Assembly (NCBI RefSeq): GCF_000722545.1
Contig: NZ_JNVM01000012.1
Coordinates: forward strand, 124,001 to 188,000
DNA: 64,000 nucleotides
Direction of reading: 5' to 3'
Origin: Paenibacillus tyrphae
GTDB taxonomy: Bacteria; Bacillota; Bacilli; Paenibacillales; NBRC-103111
Below, piece by piece: positions 51,449-60,128 of the stretch (position 1 is the first letter of the stretch; every line of letters starts with the position of its first letter). A model generated the notes under the pieces. It did no database searches. It was not told the origin of the DNA and saw only the letters and a program-made list of their open reading frames with translations. Made by a program: the position numbers and the translations under genes.

Positions 51449-52468
51449 TCATTTCTTGCCGGAGCGTTCGTCCACGTTCACATCGAGAATGTCCAGCAGG
51501 AAGACGAACACCGGAATCCCGATAATGAGCCCCCATACCCCGAAATAGTGCTCGGAGAAGATGAGAATGATGAACGTATAGAACATCGGCAGGTTCGTTT
51601 TGGACGACATCAGCTTCGGATTCAGGAAGTATCCTTCCAGAAAGTGCAGGATGGTAATCATCACGATTACATAGATGACCATCAGCAAGCCGCCCAGCGT
51701 GTAGCCGATGATGCAGAGCGGAATAAGCGAAATAATAACGCCCGCCACCGGAATCAAGCTAAGCAGGAACACCATGAGCGACAGCGCGAACAAATACGGA
51801 AAGCCCAGTATCCATAACCCGATCATCGTAAAAATCGTATTGAATACGGCGATCAGCAGCTGCGCTTCGATCACCTTGCCGAAGGAAAGCACGAACTTCC
51901 GGCCGAAATACTCCAGCTCGTTATAGAGCCAAGCGATTTTACTGGTCTGAAACTTGGAGGTGAACCGGACGATGCGGTTCTTTTCCAGGATGAAGAAGAG
52001 GCTAAGCAGCAGCGCGAAAATAAATGTCGTTCCCCAGTTGCTGATCTTGAGCACATATTCGAAGCCTTGCTTCACATACGATTGCAGGTTTAAGTCCTTC
52101 AAGATGCCCGCGATCCATCTGGACAGCTCGTCATCCGGCTGAGGCGAGTTCATCAACGTAAACACGACGTCATACAGCTGTTTGATTTGGACGATCACCT
52201 TGGGCAGATTGTAAGCAATCGCCCAGCCCAAAAGGCCGCAAATGATCAAATACAGCAAGATCACGACGGTCTTGCTGTTGATCCGGATGAAACGGTTCAA
52301 CTGTGCCGTGACATACCCTTGCAGACGGTACATGATGAAGGTGAACAGGAAGGTCAGCAGCACCAAATTCAGCATATCCCGAATTTGGAACAGCAGAAAG
52401 CAAACTATGAGCAATATGGCGAACCGTCTTACCGTGAGATTGGAAAACATCGTTTTGAACCATTCCAT
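51449..52468 (-). CDS. AI-2E family transporter (TqsA/YdbI-like)
   Basis: A 339-residue membrane protein of the UPF0118/AI-2E family with about seven to eight helices. Characteristic segments are ALLLSLFFILEKNRIVRF, the SLIPVAGVIISLIPLCIIGY region, and near the C-terminus LNPKLMSSKTNLPMFYTFIIL, followed by GVWGLIIGIPVFVFLLDIL. Relatives export autoinducer-2 or act as sodium/proton antiporters, so the substrate is uncertain. The ATG lies at the end of the region holding an SLH relic; AGGAGATTAG precedes it. Alone in its transcription unit. Confidence 0.9.
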   Translation of the reverse strand: MEWFKTMFSNLTVRRFAILLIVCFLLFQIRDMLNLVLLTFLFTFIMYRLQGYVTAQLNRFIRINSKTVVILLYLIICGLLGWAIAYNLPKVIVQIKQLYDVVFTLMNSPQPDDELSRWIAGILKDLNLQSYVKQGFEYVLKISNWGTTFIFALLLSLFFILEKNRIVRFTSKFQTSKIAWLYNELEYFGRKFVLSFGKVIEAQLLIAVFNTIFTMIGLWILGFPYLFALSLMVFLLSLIPVAGVIISLIPLCIIGYTLGGLLMVIYVIVMITILHFLEGYFLNPKLMSSKTNLPMFYTFIILIFSEHYFGVWGLIIGIPVFVFLLDILDVNVDERSGKK

Positions 52469-52605
52469 ACATCTAATCTCCTGTTCCGCCGGATTAAGAA
52501 ATAAAACTTCCCATGCAGTATACGAAGCAAAGGGAACGAAAGTTTCAGGGAAACGCGCCCGATTGACATAAATATTTCAAAAGGCAAAAAGAGACAGCAT
52601 GAGAA

Positions 52606-52821
52606 CGTGTGCGCCCAGATGACGCTGCTCCCCGGATCGAACCGATCCTCGGATACCCCGTCGACGACCTGCATTTGATACGCGTTAATAATGCTGTTCT
52701 GTGCCCAAGTGACGTTATCGATATCTTGGAACAGCCAGTGGGCTTGCGTGCCCTAGGAAAAAGAACACCATAAGATCCCGCAGCCCGCCAACGTGAAGAT
52801 CGCCTTTTTTAAAGGTTTCAT
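52606..52821 (-). pseudogene. Relic of an S-layer-homology (SLH) protein gene
   Basis: Reading from an ATG at 52821 gives a signal-peptide-like start (MKPLKKAIFTLAGCGILW), an in-frame TAG at 52755, and then in the same frame HWLFQDIDNVTWAQNSI, YQMQVVDGVSEDRFDPGS and VIWAHT. This follows the SLH consensus (F-D, W-A--I, G-V-G, F-P, R-) up to its final helix, after which the similarity stops. It is therefore the first SLH repeat of a cell-wall-anchored protein, with a nonsense codon and loss of everything downstream. The frame stays open to 52429 without recognisable content. Confidence 0.65.
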
Positions 52822-52865
52822 TAGCTTTTATCGTCTTTTTTTCGTTTTTTATTCAGTTTTGTTTT

Positions 52866-53900
52866 TTATCCCGCCCCCGGCTGCTGCTTCGTTGCCTGAA
52901 ATGCGGCATCGATCCGGCCCCGGAGCCCGCTCCAGAACTCGCCGATATTCCGCTTCGGATCGCCGATGATACTCTCGCCTTTTTTGCCGGGATGGTAGAT
53001 GACGTCCTTGTTCCGGTTGATCTCCTCCAGGTAATCCTGCACAATCTGCGCCGTCTTCGTGTCCGGGTGCTGCTTCACAAGCTGCTCGTAGCTGCGCTTG
53101 ACCGCCGGAAGCAGCTTCATCGTGCTTTCATCGATGGCATCGTACCGGTACCCGTGAATGTACTGCTCCATATAATCGACATACAGCGCTTTGATTTCGG
53201 TCCTTCGATGGCCGGAGGGATAGCTCGTCAAGTAGTTCTCCGCCTGCAGCATGCGATCCGCAAGCTCGCTCCGTCCGATCAGCAGACGGCCGTCGTCGAA
53301 GAACGACTTGTTCGATTCCGACGCCCGGATGGCGAGGTAAGCCTTCACATCGTCGGACGCGAAGGAAGCGTACGCTTTCTTCAAAGCCTCATAGTCGATT
53401 TTCCAATAAAAATCGCCTTCCCCGCTCATATCTAGCGCAAGCTTCCCTTCGGTTTGCCGCAGGAGCCACTGCTTCAGCGTATCGTCGTTTTGGATTTTAT
53501 TGAAATCGAGAGGAAACCCGAGCTCGCGCAGCTTCTCGGCCGTTCCCGGCTGCTCCAGCATCCGCTTGAAATTGGCGTTCACGCCCGGCAGCAGTTGATC
53601 GTAATACTGCTCAAGCCGCAGCAGCATCCTGTCCGCCGTCTTCACGTCGGCCTTCTGCAAGTTGGCGTCCAGAAACGCCGTGATTTCCCGGGCTTCCTTC
53701 GCTCTCGAAGCGGTCATGTCCAACTGCTTCAGCAAGTCCTTGCCGCGAACCGGTTCCGAACCGGGCGTCCCCGGCTGCGGGGAAGTCGTCTGCCCTTGCG
53801 GCTCCTTCACGGTCAACGAGTTATCGCCGCTTCCGCACCCTGTCATGACCGTCACCACAAGCAGCGTCTGGACAGCCATCCTTCCAGCACGTTTCATCAT
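52866..53900 (-). CDS. Lipoprotein of unknown function
   Basis: A 344-residue lipoprotein: signal peptide with lipobox MTGC (about residues 20-23), a Gly/Pro/Thr/Gln-rich linker to about residue 50, and an alpha-helical body. The body holds RMLLRLEQYYDQLLPGVNAN, KKAYASFASDDVKAYLAIRAS, KALYVDYMEQYIHGYRYDAI and a C-terminal IGEFWSGLRGRIDAAFQAT. I do not recognise the fold. Probable start is the ATG at 53900 after GAGGTGGA. It lies 26 bases after the response-regulator/TolB chimera on the same strand, and probably once belonged with that sensor system. Confidence 0.75.
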   Translation of the reverse strand: MMKRAGRMAVQTLLVVTVMTGCGSGDNSLTVKEPQGQTTSPQPGTPGSEPVRGKDLLKQLDMTASRAKEAREITAFLDANLQKADVKTADRMLLRLEQYYDQLLPGVNANFKRMLEQPGTAEKLRELGFPLDFNKIQNDDTLKQWLLRQTEGKLALDMSGEGDFYWKIDYEALKKAYASFASDDVKAYLAIRASESNKSFFDDGRLLIGRSELADRMLQAENYLTSYPSGHRRTEIKALYVDYMEQYIHGYRYDAIDESTMKLLPAVKRSYEQLVKQHPDTKTAQIVQDYLEEINRNKDVIYHPGKKGESIIGDPKRNIGEFWSGLRGRIDAAFQATKQQPGAG

Positions 53901-53926
53901 CTGCACTCCACCTCATGTTGGTTTCT

Positions 53927-54490
53927 CTACGATTTCAAATCATACACCGTGGTAAAGGCGTCTTCGCCGGACGGTCCGGCTACCCGCTCGGCGACCTGCA
54001 GCAGGCGGCTGGACGGTCCCCAGACGATCGGGCTGTCCAGATTGGGGCGATCCGAGATCGGCGTCATCTGACCGCTACGCGCGCTTGCCACATACAGTCC
54101 GGTCATCCCCCGGTCGAGATTGAAGACGGAAAAGGCCACCTTGTCTCCCGCGGGTGCCCAGGCCAGCTCACGCAGATCGAACGGCTTGGTCATGTAATCG
54201 TCGGCCCCCAGCTCCAGCCCTACGATTTTGTCGGCAATGTCGTTTTTCACGGTCAGCAGCAGGATGCCGAGGTCTTTGCGGCGCTCCAGCTTCCGGTACA
54301 GCTCGAAGCCGCTTAACTTGGGCATCATGACGTCGAGCACCAGCGCATGCGGGCGGAACGTCTCCGTCTTGCGGAGCGCCTCCTCGCCGTCATAGGCCGT
54401 CTCCACCTTGAAGCCTTCCCGCTTCAAAGCATACGCAATTGCGCTGACAATCGCTTGCTCGTTATCCGCCACAAGCACTCTGAAGTCCAT
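53927..54490 (-). CDS. Receiver domain fused to a TolB-like propeller tail (chimera)
   Basis: A 187-residue protein with two unrelated halves. Residues 1-107 are an OmpR-type receiver: VLVADNEQAIVSAI, phospho-acceptor Asp in LVLDVMMPKLSG, and Lys in DDYMTKPFDLREL. Normally helix 5 and a winged helix would follow. Here the sequence switches at LAWAPAGDKVAF into the last strands of a WD40/TolB-like beta propeller (GLYVASARSGQM, SPIVWGPSSRLLQV). I infer an in-frame deletion joining a response-regulator gene to the 3' end of a downstream propeller gene. The frame is open, so a stable phospho-acceptor protein without DNA-binding output may still be made. Confidence 0.75.
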   Translation of the reverse strand: MDFRVLVADNEQAIVSAIAYALKREGFKVETAYDGEEALRKTETFRPHALVLDVMMPKLSGFELYRKLERRKDLGILLLTVKNDIADKIVGLELGADDYMTKPFDLRELAWAPAGDKVAFSVFNLDRGMTGLYVASARSGQMTPISDRPNLDSPIVWGPSSRLLQVAERVAGPSGEDAFTTVYDLKS

Positions 54491-54519
54491 GCGCCGCCTC
54501 CTCCCGGGCCGGTCTTACA

Positions 54520-54561
54520 AAAAAGAGAAGCCCGAACGACGCACAATCGGGCTCCTCTTCC
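54520..54561 (-). terminator. Terminator after the AAA ATPase operon
   Basis: On the minus strand AGCCCGA and TCGGGCT with flanking AAGAG/CTCTT pairs, then TTTTTTG. Confidence 0.85.
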
Positions 54562-54638
54562 ATCCATGGTGATAGTACTTAAATTTTAGCATTCCAGACT
54601 TCCACTTTCAACTTGTCTCGGGGTGCGCGCCAAGCCGG

Positions 54639-56039
54639 TTAAATATGCTTCCCATGCTTGCGTAAGTACCGCTCGATATCGTTGTACATCCCGCCCTGAT
54701 TGGCGTATTTGACGTAGTTTTTGGCCGTCCGCAACCAGTCCAGCGTCGATGGCTGCACCTCCGCCAACGCTTCCTCCATATCCCGCATCCGGACCGGGCG
54801 CTCGACGCCGGTTTCGAGAATTTCCATCAGCACCCGCTCCACCGCACGCTCGCATACGTTCGCGATGTCCGCGCCAGAGAAAAATTCCGTCGCTTTCGCC
54901 AGCTTGGCCGTGTCCATCTTCTCGGCGTACCGCTCATGCATCTGCAGCGTGAAAATGTGCTCTCGCGCCTCCACATCGGGAGGCTCGACGAAGACCAGAC
55001 GGTCGAACCGGCCGGGACGCTTCAGCGCGTTGTCGACGTCCCACGGCATATTGGTCGCGCCGATGATCAGCAGGTGGTCCGTATCGCTGTCGATGCCGTC
55101 CATCTCGTGCAGAAACGTATCGACCAAGCCTCTCGTGAGCGAGGACGATTTGGAGCGGTTGAAGCCGATGGCGTCGACTTCGTCGAAAAACATGACGCTA
55201 GGCCGCTGCGCCCGCGCTTTATCGAACGCTTCCTTCAGATTGCGTTCGCTTATCCCGATATACGGGTCCAAAATATCCGTAATGTGCACCGTAATAAACT
55301 TCGCCCGGCATTCTCCCGCGGTCGCCCGGGCCATGTACGTCTTCCCGCAGCCGGGAGGTCCGTACAGTAGCACGCCGCCGCCCGTCTTCTTCCGAAACTT
55401 GGAGAACAAGCCCTGGTTGAAAAACGGGCTGATAATCTTCATCTGGATCGTTTTCTTCAAGTCCTTGAGGCCCGCCACGTGCTCGAACGTAATGACCGGA
55501 ACGTCGGACTTCCGCTCGGAAGCCGGTTCCTTGCCACCGGTCACCACCTGCAAGCCCGGATGCACCTTCGGACGGAACGCCGTCACCTGCTTGCCCGGAA
55601 CACGGCGGGAATCCGCCTCGTCTTCCTCGTCTTCGTCCGGCCCGTCGTCCTCCGGCTTCCGCTCCCCGAACAGCTCGTCATGCCAGTCGGCACGCTCCTC
55701 AGAGCAGTCCCCGCGCTCCGCGGCTTCCGGTCCCCGGCCGGGGAAGAGCTCCGTCACGGTGCCGCCGGAAGCAGCCGGCCGGCCCTCGGGCCGCGACTCC
55801 GCCGGTGACGGAGTGCTTGCCGCCGCGCTCTGCTGCAGCCGCGCCGTCACCTGGGACAACACGGCGACAATTTCGCCGCGCAGGGCATCGTCCTGGGCGT
55901 ACGTCAAGCCTTTGGAGAAGGCCTGAATCGCATCAAGCCAGCGTTCCGCGGCCTCGTATTCCTTGCCGAGCCAGAACCAGGTCTGCGCATCCTCCGGCTG
56001 CTTTTGTGCCATTTGCTCCAGCCAATTGATCTTGTCCAT
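54639..56039 (-). CDS. AAA ATPase with N-terminal TPR, CDC48/SpoVK-like
   Basis: A 466-residue cytosolic ATPase. Residues 1-65 form TPR-like helices (DAQTWFWLGKEYEAAERWLD). A charged, disordered linker (about 70-175, acidic run DEDEEDEAD) follows, then a classical AAA domain: Walker A GPPGCGKT (227-234), pore loop near YIGISERNLKEA, Walker B FFDEVDA (Asp286-Glu287), sensor 1 GATNMPW and the second-region arginines RPGRFDR. The lid holds FSGADIANVCERAVERVL. Such proteins remodel complexes. It is the third gene of an operon with a TPR membrane protein and a small membrane protein. Confidence 0.9.
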   Translation of the reverse strand: MDKINWLEQMAQKQPEDAQTWFWLGKEYEAAERWLDAIQAFSKGLTYAQDDALRGEIVAVLSQVTARLQQSAAASTPSPAESRPEGRPAASGGTVTELFPGRGPEAAERGDCSEERADWHDELFGERKPEDDGPDEDEEDEADSRRVPGKQVTAFRPKVHPGLQVVTGGKEPASERKSDVPVITFEHVAGLKDLKKTIQMKIISPFFNQGLFSKFRKKTGGGVLLYGPPGCGKTYMARATAGECRAKFITVHITDILDPYIGISERNLKEAFDKARAQRPSVMFFDEVDAIGFNRSKSSSLTRGLVDTFLHEMDGIDSDTDHLLIIGATNMPWDVDNALKRPGRFDRLVFVEPPDVEAREHIFTLQMHERYAEKMDTAKLAKATEFFSGADIANVCERAVERVLMEILETGVERPVRMRDMEEALAEVQPSTLDWLRTAKNYVKYANQGGMYNDIERYLRKHGKHI

Positions 56040-56042
56040 ACG

Positions 56043-56918
56043 CTACCCTCGGATTCTCGTTAATAGTTTCGCCAGCGGCTTGGCCGTCCACGAATAGATC
56101 AAATAGGTAAAATACAGAACGAGCAGCACGATCGTCGCCTGCTCCCACCCAAGCGCCCGGGTCCCCAGCATCGTGCCGAGGCCAACCACGTAGACGACCA
56201 TGGGGCCGCCGATTTTTTCGACCAGCCGCAGCGGGACGAGTATCGGATGCCTTCCCCAGTCCAGCTCCTCCAGCAGCGCCGCAAGCTCCTTATTCGTCGG
56301 GTCGAGCAGGAACGCTTGCCGGAAATGGTCGCGGGCTTCCGTCAGGCGGTCGCGATATAGGGCATCCAACCCAAGATGCACCTCGATGGCGATCTGATCG
56401 CCCGACACCTGCATCAGCCGCTCGAGCGATTGGATTTGCTGCAAACGGCTGTCCTTCGTCAGCGCGAACATGTAGTGGGAACGCACCACGTAATCGTCCT
56501 CCGGGTCCAGCTCGAGCGCCTTCCGCATCAATTGGTCCGCCTTGTCGTTATGCCCCGTCTCCCTCATCAGCATCGCATAAGACGCATGAACCCGCGCGCT
56601 CTCGGGGTTATCGCCGAGCGCATCCAGATACGCCCGCTCCGCCTCCACCCAGCGCTTCGTCTTGGTGTGGACGTCTCCGAGCCATTCGAATACCGCTTCT
56701 TTATCGTAACCGAGCACCAGAGCTTCCTGCAGATGATCCTCCGCTTCGCGGTAGCGCTCCAGAGAATAAAAGCAGACGCCGAGATAAAAATAATACCGCG
56801 CCTGGCCGGGATTATCCGCCAGCCCTTCCTTCGCCAGCTCGATCACTTTGGCGTAGCGGCGCATGCCCAAATAATGGTCGATTTTCGAATCCAACGCCCT
56901 GCTTGCTCTCTCGTCCAC
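56043..56918 (-). CDS. TPR-repeat membrane protein
   Basis: A 291-residue protein with about five tetratricopeptide repeats (residues 10-225): RYYFYLGVCFYSLERYREAE, AVFEWLGDVHTKTKRWVEAE, ARVHASYAMLMRETGHNDKA and IEVHLGLDALYRDRLTEARD. Two membrane helices follow near the C-terminus (about 238-275), so the repeats face the cytoplasm. It starts 19 bases after the small membrane protein gene and ends 3 bases before the ATPase start. The repeats probably recruit a partner, perhaps the TPR/AAA protein itself, to the membrane (inference). Confidence 0.85.
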   Translation of the reverse strand: MDERASRALDSKIDHYLGMRRYAKVIELAKEGLADNPGQARYYFYLGVCFYSLERYREAEDHLQEALVLGYDKEAVFEWLGDVHTKTKRWVEAERAYLDALGDNPESARVHASYAMLMRETGHNDKADQLMRKALELDPEDDYVVRSHYMFALTKDSRLQQIQSLERLMQVSGDQIAIEVHLGLDALYRDRLTEARDHFRQAFLLDPTNKELAALLEELDWGRHPILVPLRLVEKIGGPMVVYVVGLGTMLGTRALGWEQATIVLLVLYFTYLIYSWTAKPLAKLLTRIRG

Positions 56919-56937
56919 GAACCGCAGCCCCCCAGCC

Positions 56938-57384
56938 TTAAAGTGCGATCAACAGTACGATCGAAACGGCTTCGATCCCGGCGGAAATCAGGCACCATAC
57001 GATTCCGCTTTTCTTAAGCGGCTCGCTCTCTCCGACGGTCAGCATATGCTGCCGGTACGGCTGGCGAAGCGCCAAATAGTACCCGCCGAACAGCAGCAGC
57101 TCCGCGGCCCGGGCAATATATTTTACATAAACGCGCTCCAGCCCGATCATGTGATGAAAATAAGCGTAGTAGAACCCCATTTTGCCAAGGTACAGCAGGG
57201 CAGCCACCAGGATGAAGCCCCTTAAGACGTTCGGGTTCACATGCAGCCAGCGGCCGGTCCGGTTCGCCAGCACGGTAAGCGCAATGACGCCTCCGAAAAA
57301 CGCGACATAGAACAAATTGCCGATATCGTAGGATTTGGTGCGGCGTATCGTTTCCTGCGACAAGCTGGTTTCGTACAAACTCAC
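56938..57384 (-). CDS. Four-helix membrane protein of unknown function
   Basis: A 148-residue integral membrane protein. Hydrophobic segments at about 23-42, 50-75, 90-105 and 128-148; a conserved-looking GGYYLALRQPY lies between the third and fourth. No domain is recognised. It is the first gene of the AAA/TPR operon. The upstream base pattern (GTTTGTACGAAACC on the opposite strand) gives no clear promoter. Its job may be to anchor the complex formed by the other two products. Confidence 0.7.
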   Translation of the reverse strand: MSLYETSLSQETIRRTKSYDIGNLFYVAFFGGVIALTVLANRTGRWLHVNPNVLRGFILVAALLYLGKMGFYYAYFHHMIGLERVYVKYIARAAELLLFGGYYLALRQPYRQHMLTVGESEPLKKSGIVWCLISAGIEAVSIVLLIAL

Positions 57385-57492
57385 TTCTTATGCCCCCATC
57401 GTTCGTTCTTGTTTACGTGCGTTTCTCTTACCAATATCGGCTGGCGGCTTACAAAAATTTACCTGAATTTCGCAGGGGCCGGCCGCCTGCGC

Positions 57493-58665
57493 TTACTCCG
57501 CTAACGCACGTGCCGCCAGCCGCTGCAGCGCGACATCGTCCATCGGCGGATTGTGCAGCCCGGCGCGGACGTCGCGGTACATCCGCTCCAGCGGCAGCTT
57601 GCGGGACAAGCTCGCGCCGCCTACGATGCGCATCGCGGTATCGACGATCTGGATTGCATGGTTCGTCGCGACGTACTTAGCCAGCCCAAGCTCCGGCTTC
57701 AACCCAGGACGTCCGGCCTCATCCCGGTCCCACCGGTCCGCTATCGCATACAGCAGCGTACGGGACGTGATCAGGTCCGCCTCCATCTGGCCGATCTGCT
57801 GACGGATGTGGGGGAGCTCCGCGATCGGTCTGGGCAAGCTGTTCGGCCGGTAATCCCGGGCGAAGCCGACGGCAAAATCCCTTGCTGCATGAGCGATGCC
57901 GATATAGCAGGCCGGAATGTGCAGCAGCCAGCCGTCGCCGTCGTCGATGTGCGGCCCGCCCGAATCCGATCGTCCGAGCACCTCGTCCTCCGGGACGAAA
58001 GCATGCTCCAGCACGAGATCGTGACTGCCCGTCGCCCGCATGCCGATCGTATCCCACGTTTCTTCCACCCAGATGCCGGGACCCCGCCGGACGAAAAACA
58101 CGCCGGTCGCGTCCTCCCCTTCGATTCCGGCCGATACCGTAAAATGATGCAGCGCCGGGCTCAAGGTGCTGTAGGTTTTGCGCCCGCTCAGCAGCCAGCC
58201 GCCTTCGGTCCGAACCGCCGTCGTCTGCGGCTTGCCGCCCCGGCTCGGACTCCCCGTCGCCGGCTCCGTCCCGAAGTGATTGATCATCGCTCCCTCGCGC
58301 ACTACCTCGCCGCAAAACCGGGCAAGCAACGCTTCCGGCCACGACCGGGTGCAGCGGAAGTGAAGCATCTGCCCGACATGCCAGCCGACCGCCAGCGCCG
58401 TCGAGCCGTCTCCGCGCGCCAAGCGTTCTTGGGCCAGCACGAGCTCGTAGAGCGAAATTCCGTCGCCCCCGTACTCCTGCGGCACGGTTAGCCGGAGGTA
58501 ACCGCTTTGCCGAAGATCGGCGAAATTGTCAAACGGGAAGCTCCCTTCCCGGTCATACTCCGGCGCCCGCTGTGTGAAGCGTGCCGCCAATCGGTCCGCC
58601 AGCGCGGCAAGTTCAGCTTCACGCTCGCTGCGGATGAACATATCTGACGGTTGTTTTGGGCTCAC
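57493..58665 (-). CDS. Acyl-CoA dehydrogenase-family flavoprotein
   Basis: A 390-residue FAD-dependent enzyme with the three acyl-CoA dehydrogenase domains: N-terminal helical (FADLRQSGYLRLTVPQEYGGDG), central beta (WLLSGRKTYSTLSPALHHF and WDTIGMRATGSHDLVLE) and C-terminal helical (MRIVGGASLSRKLPLERMYRDVRAG). The C-terminal HNPPMDDV replaces the usual catalytic-Glu region, suggesting a monooxygenase-like (DszC/SfnC type) or unusual dehydrogenase. The GTG at 58665 has AAAGGGGTG upstream; a GTG ten codons earlier lacks a site. The substrate cannot be assigned. Confidence 0.85.
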   Translation of the reverse strand: MSPKQPSDMFIRSEREAELAALADRLAARFTQRAPEYDREGSFPFDNFADLRQSGYLRLTVPQEYGGDGISLYELVLAQERLARGDGSTALAVGWHVGQMLHFRCTRSWPEALLARFCGEVVREGAMINHFGTEPATGSPSRGGKPQTTAVRTEGGWLLSGRKTYSTLSPALHHFTVSAGIEGEDATGVFFVRRGPGIWVEETWDTIGMRATGSHDLVLEHAFVPEDEVLGRSDSGGPHIDDGDGWLLHIPACYIGIAHAARDFAVGFARDYRPNSLPRPIAELPHIRQQIGQMEADLITSRTLLYAIADRWDRDEAGRPGLKPELGLAKYVATNHAIQIVDTAMRIVGGASLSRKLPLERMYRDVRAGLHNPPMDDVALQRLAARALAE

Positions 58666-58713
58666 CTGATGCACACCCCTTTCACCATTATTCACATGAG
58701 AATAATATGCTTT

Positions 58714-58763
58714 TAAGCCGGATCAGCCTGCGACGAATTTTCCGCACATGCCAATCCGGCTTC
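58714..58763 (-). terminator. Possible terminator downstream of the EamA relic
   Basis: AAGCCGGAT and ATCCGGCTT enclose a 32-base loop. On the minus strand AAAAG, not T, follows the stem, so it may act as an mRNA structure rather than an intrinsic terminator. Confidence 0.35.
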
Positions 58764-58808
58764 TATTTTCAATTATAGTTGGATTGATTTGGATGGTATA
58801 GCCGCGCG

Positions 58809-59498
58809 TTAAACTTTCTTGCCCGCATACGAGGAACGGGACGATTGCCATCCTTTGCAGGCACCGGACGCAAGGAGCGCATAGCCGAAGATGCCCGCGA
58901 CGACGAGCAGCACGCCGATGCCGTGACGCCAAGTCACCTGCTCTTGCAGAATGAAGTACGACAGTACGATCGAAGTGACGGGAATGACCGCCGTGAACAG
59001 CCCGGAGACCGCCCCTGGAACCTTCTTCACTCCGGCGTACCACAGGATGTACCCCAGCACGGTCACGACGACCGCATAATACAAAATATACGACCACTCG
59101 CCGGCGGTCACATGCAGCCCTTCCATCCGTACGACATCGTAAACCGCAAGCGGCAGAAACCACAGAAACCCGAGCGTGCACGAGATCGCCGACAGAAGCA
59201 CCGGACTGTATTTGCCGGTGAGCCCCTTGCCGATGACCGCAAATAACGCCTCGCTCACCACGGCGAGGAGAATCAGCAGATTGCCGATCCAGGCAGCCCC
59301 CGTCTCCGTCCCCGTCCCGACCGGTTCTCCGATGTGCAGGACCGCCACCCCGAGGACAGCGGCGACGACGCCAAGCATGACCGGCGGCGTTAATCGTTCC
59401 TTAAGCAGGAGCACCGAGAGCAAGACGACGAATACCGGGGTCGTGCTGGTAATGACGCCGCTTTCCGCAGCGCCAGTATATTGCAGACCATACAGCAG
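58809..59498 (-). pseudogene. EamA/DMT transporter lacking its N-terminal helices
   Basis: About 230 residues match the EamA drug/metabolite transporter family from LLYGLQYTGAAESGVITSTT (helix 4 region of repeat 1) through LGVAVLHIGEP and the complete second repeat (VSEALFAVIGKG, YILWYAGVKKVPGAVSGL, TSIVLSYFILQE, VLLVVAGIFGYALL). The usual first three helices, about 75-80 residues, are missing. The frame runs back to 59657, but that part is the DinB terminator and 3' end. No start codon with a ribosome binding site precedes the homologous region. I infer a 5'-deleted, non-functional gene. Confidence 0.7.
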
Positions 59499-59565
59499 GC
59501 GCCGAATCGGAGGGTACCACTGCGGCCCTCCCGGCGAAAGCTTCCGTTTTTCGTCCGGAAACAGA

Positions 59566-59612
59566 CGAAAGGCCGCCCCGTGGCAAATCTGCTTGCCGGG
59601 ACGGCCTCTTCG
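59566..59612 (-). terminator. Terminator after the DinB-like gene
   Basis: AGGCCGTCCCGGCAA pairs with TTGCCACGGGGCGGCCT on the minus strand, followed by TTCGTCT. The T-tract is modest. Confidence 0.6.
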
Positions 59613-59613
59613 C

Positions 59614-60081
59614 TTATACGTCATTTTTTTCTCTAACAAAGGTGATGAAGTCCACATTCACAGGCTCCGCACCGTCCGCTCTGAGCAAGGCGTTGATTTG
59701 GCCGCGGTGGTACTGTCCGTGCAAAGCCACGTGAGTTAAAATATCCCCGACCGAATTATCGAACACTTTGCCGGACTGATTGGTATAACGGAAAACGCGG
59801 TCCCACTCGGCAGCGGTCAGACCCGCCAAATAAGCGGTGTAATCTTCGTGATTCTGCTCCGCCATCCGGCCGCAGAAGTCCAGGTCGGCTTCGGGCCAGA
59901 CCGTCAGCGCCGAGCTGTCCTTCCCCTGCAGCCGGGTCAGCCAAATCCGCTCCGCCTGCAAGATATGAGCAAAAAGCCCAACCGCCTTCGGATGGCTGCC
60001 GGCCTCCCCGCTTCTCAATCGTTCCAAGATCCGAAGATTGGCCCAATTCAAATGCTCGAACAGCTTTGGAATGTTTTGCAT
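59614..60081 (-). CDS. DinB-family metal-dependent protein
   Basis: A 155-residue four-helix-bundle protein of the DinB/YfiT superfamily. The metal-binding histidines are at the expected places: HLNWAN near residue 10, HILQAERIWLTRL near 38, and the motif HVALHGQYHRGQI near 118-130. Relatives include bacillithiol transferases and DNA-damage-inducible proteins; the function here is open. The ATG at 60081 follows AAGGGGTGGGACTC; the GTG three codons upstream overlaps that site. It lies 48 bases downstream of the mannanase gene on the same strand. Confidence 0.88.
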   Translation of the reverse strand: MQNIPKLFEHLNWANLRILERLRSGEAGSHPKAVGLFAHILQAERIWLTRLQGKDSSALTVWPEADLDFCGRMAEQNHEDYTAYLAGLTAAEWDRVFRYTNQSGKVFDNSVGDILTHVALHGQYHRGQINALLRADGAEPVNVDFITFVREKNDV

Positions 60082-60128
60082 GAGTCCCACCCCTTATTCG
60101 AAATTAGATTTCCTGCCCTGCCGCCTTC

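Noticed and set aside
54721..55926. Plus-strand open frame of 401 codons
   Set aside because: Antisense to the AAA ATPase gene, Ser/Pro/Arg-rich, no initiation signals.
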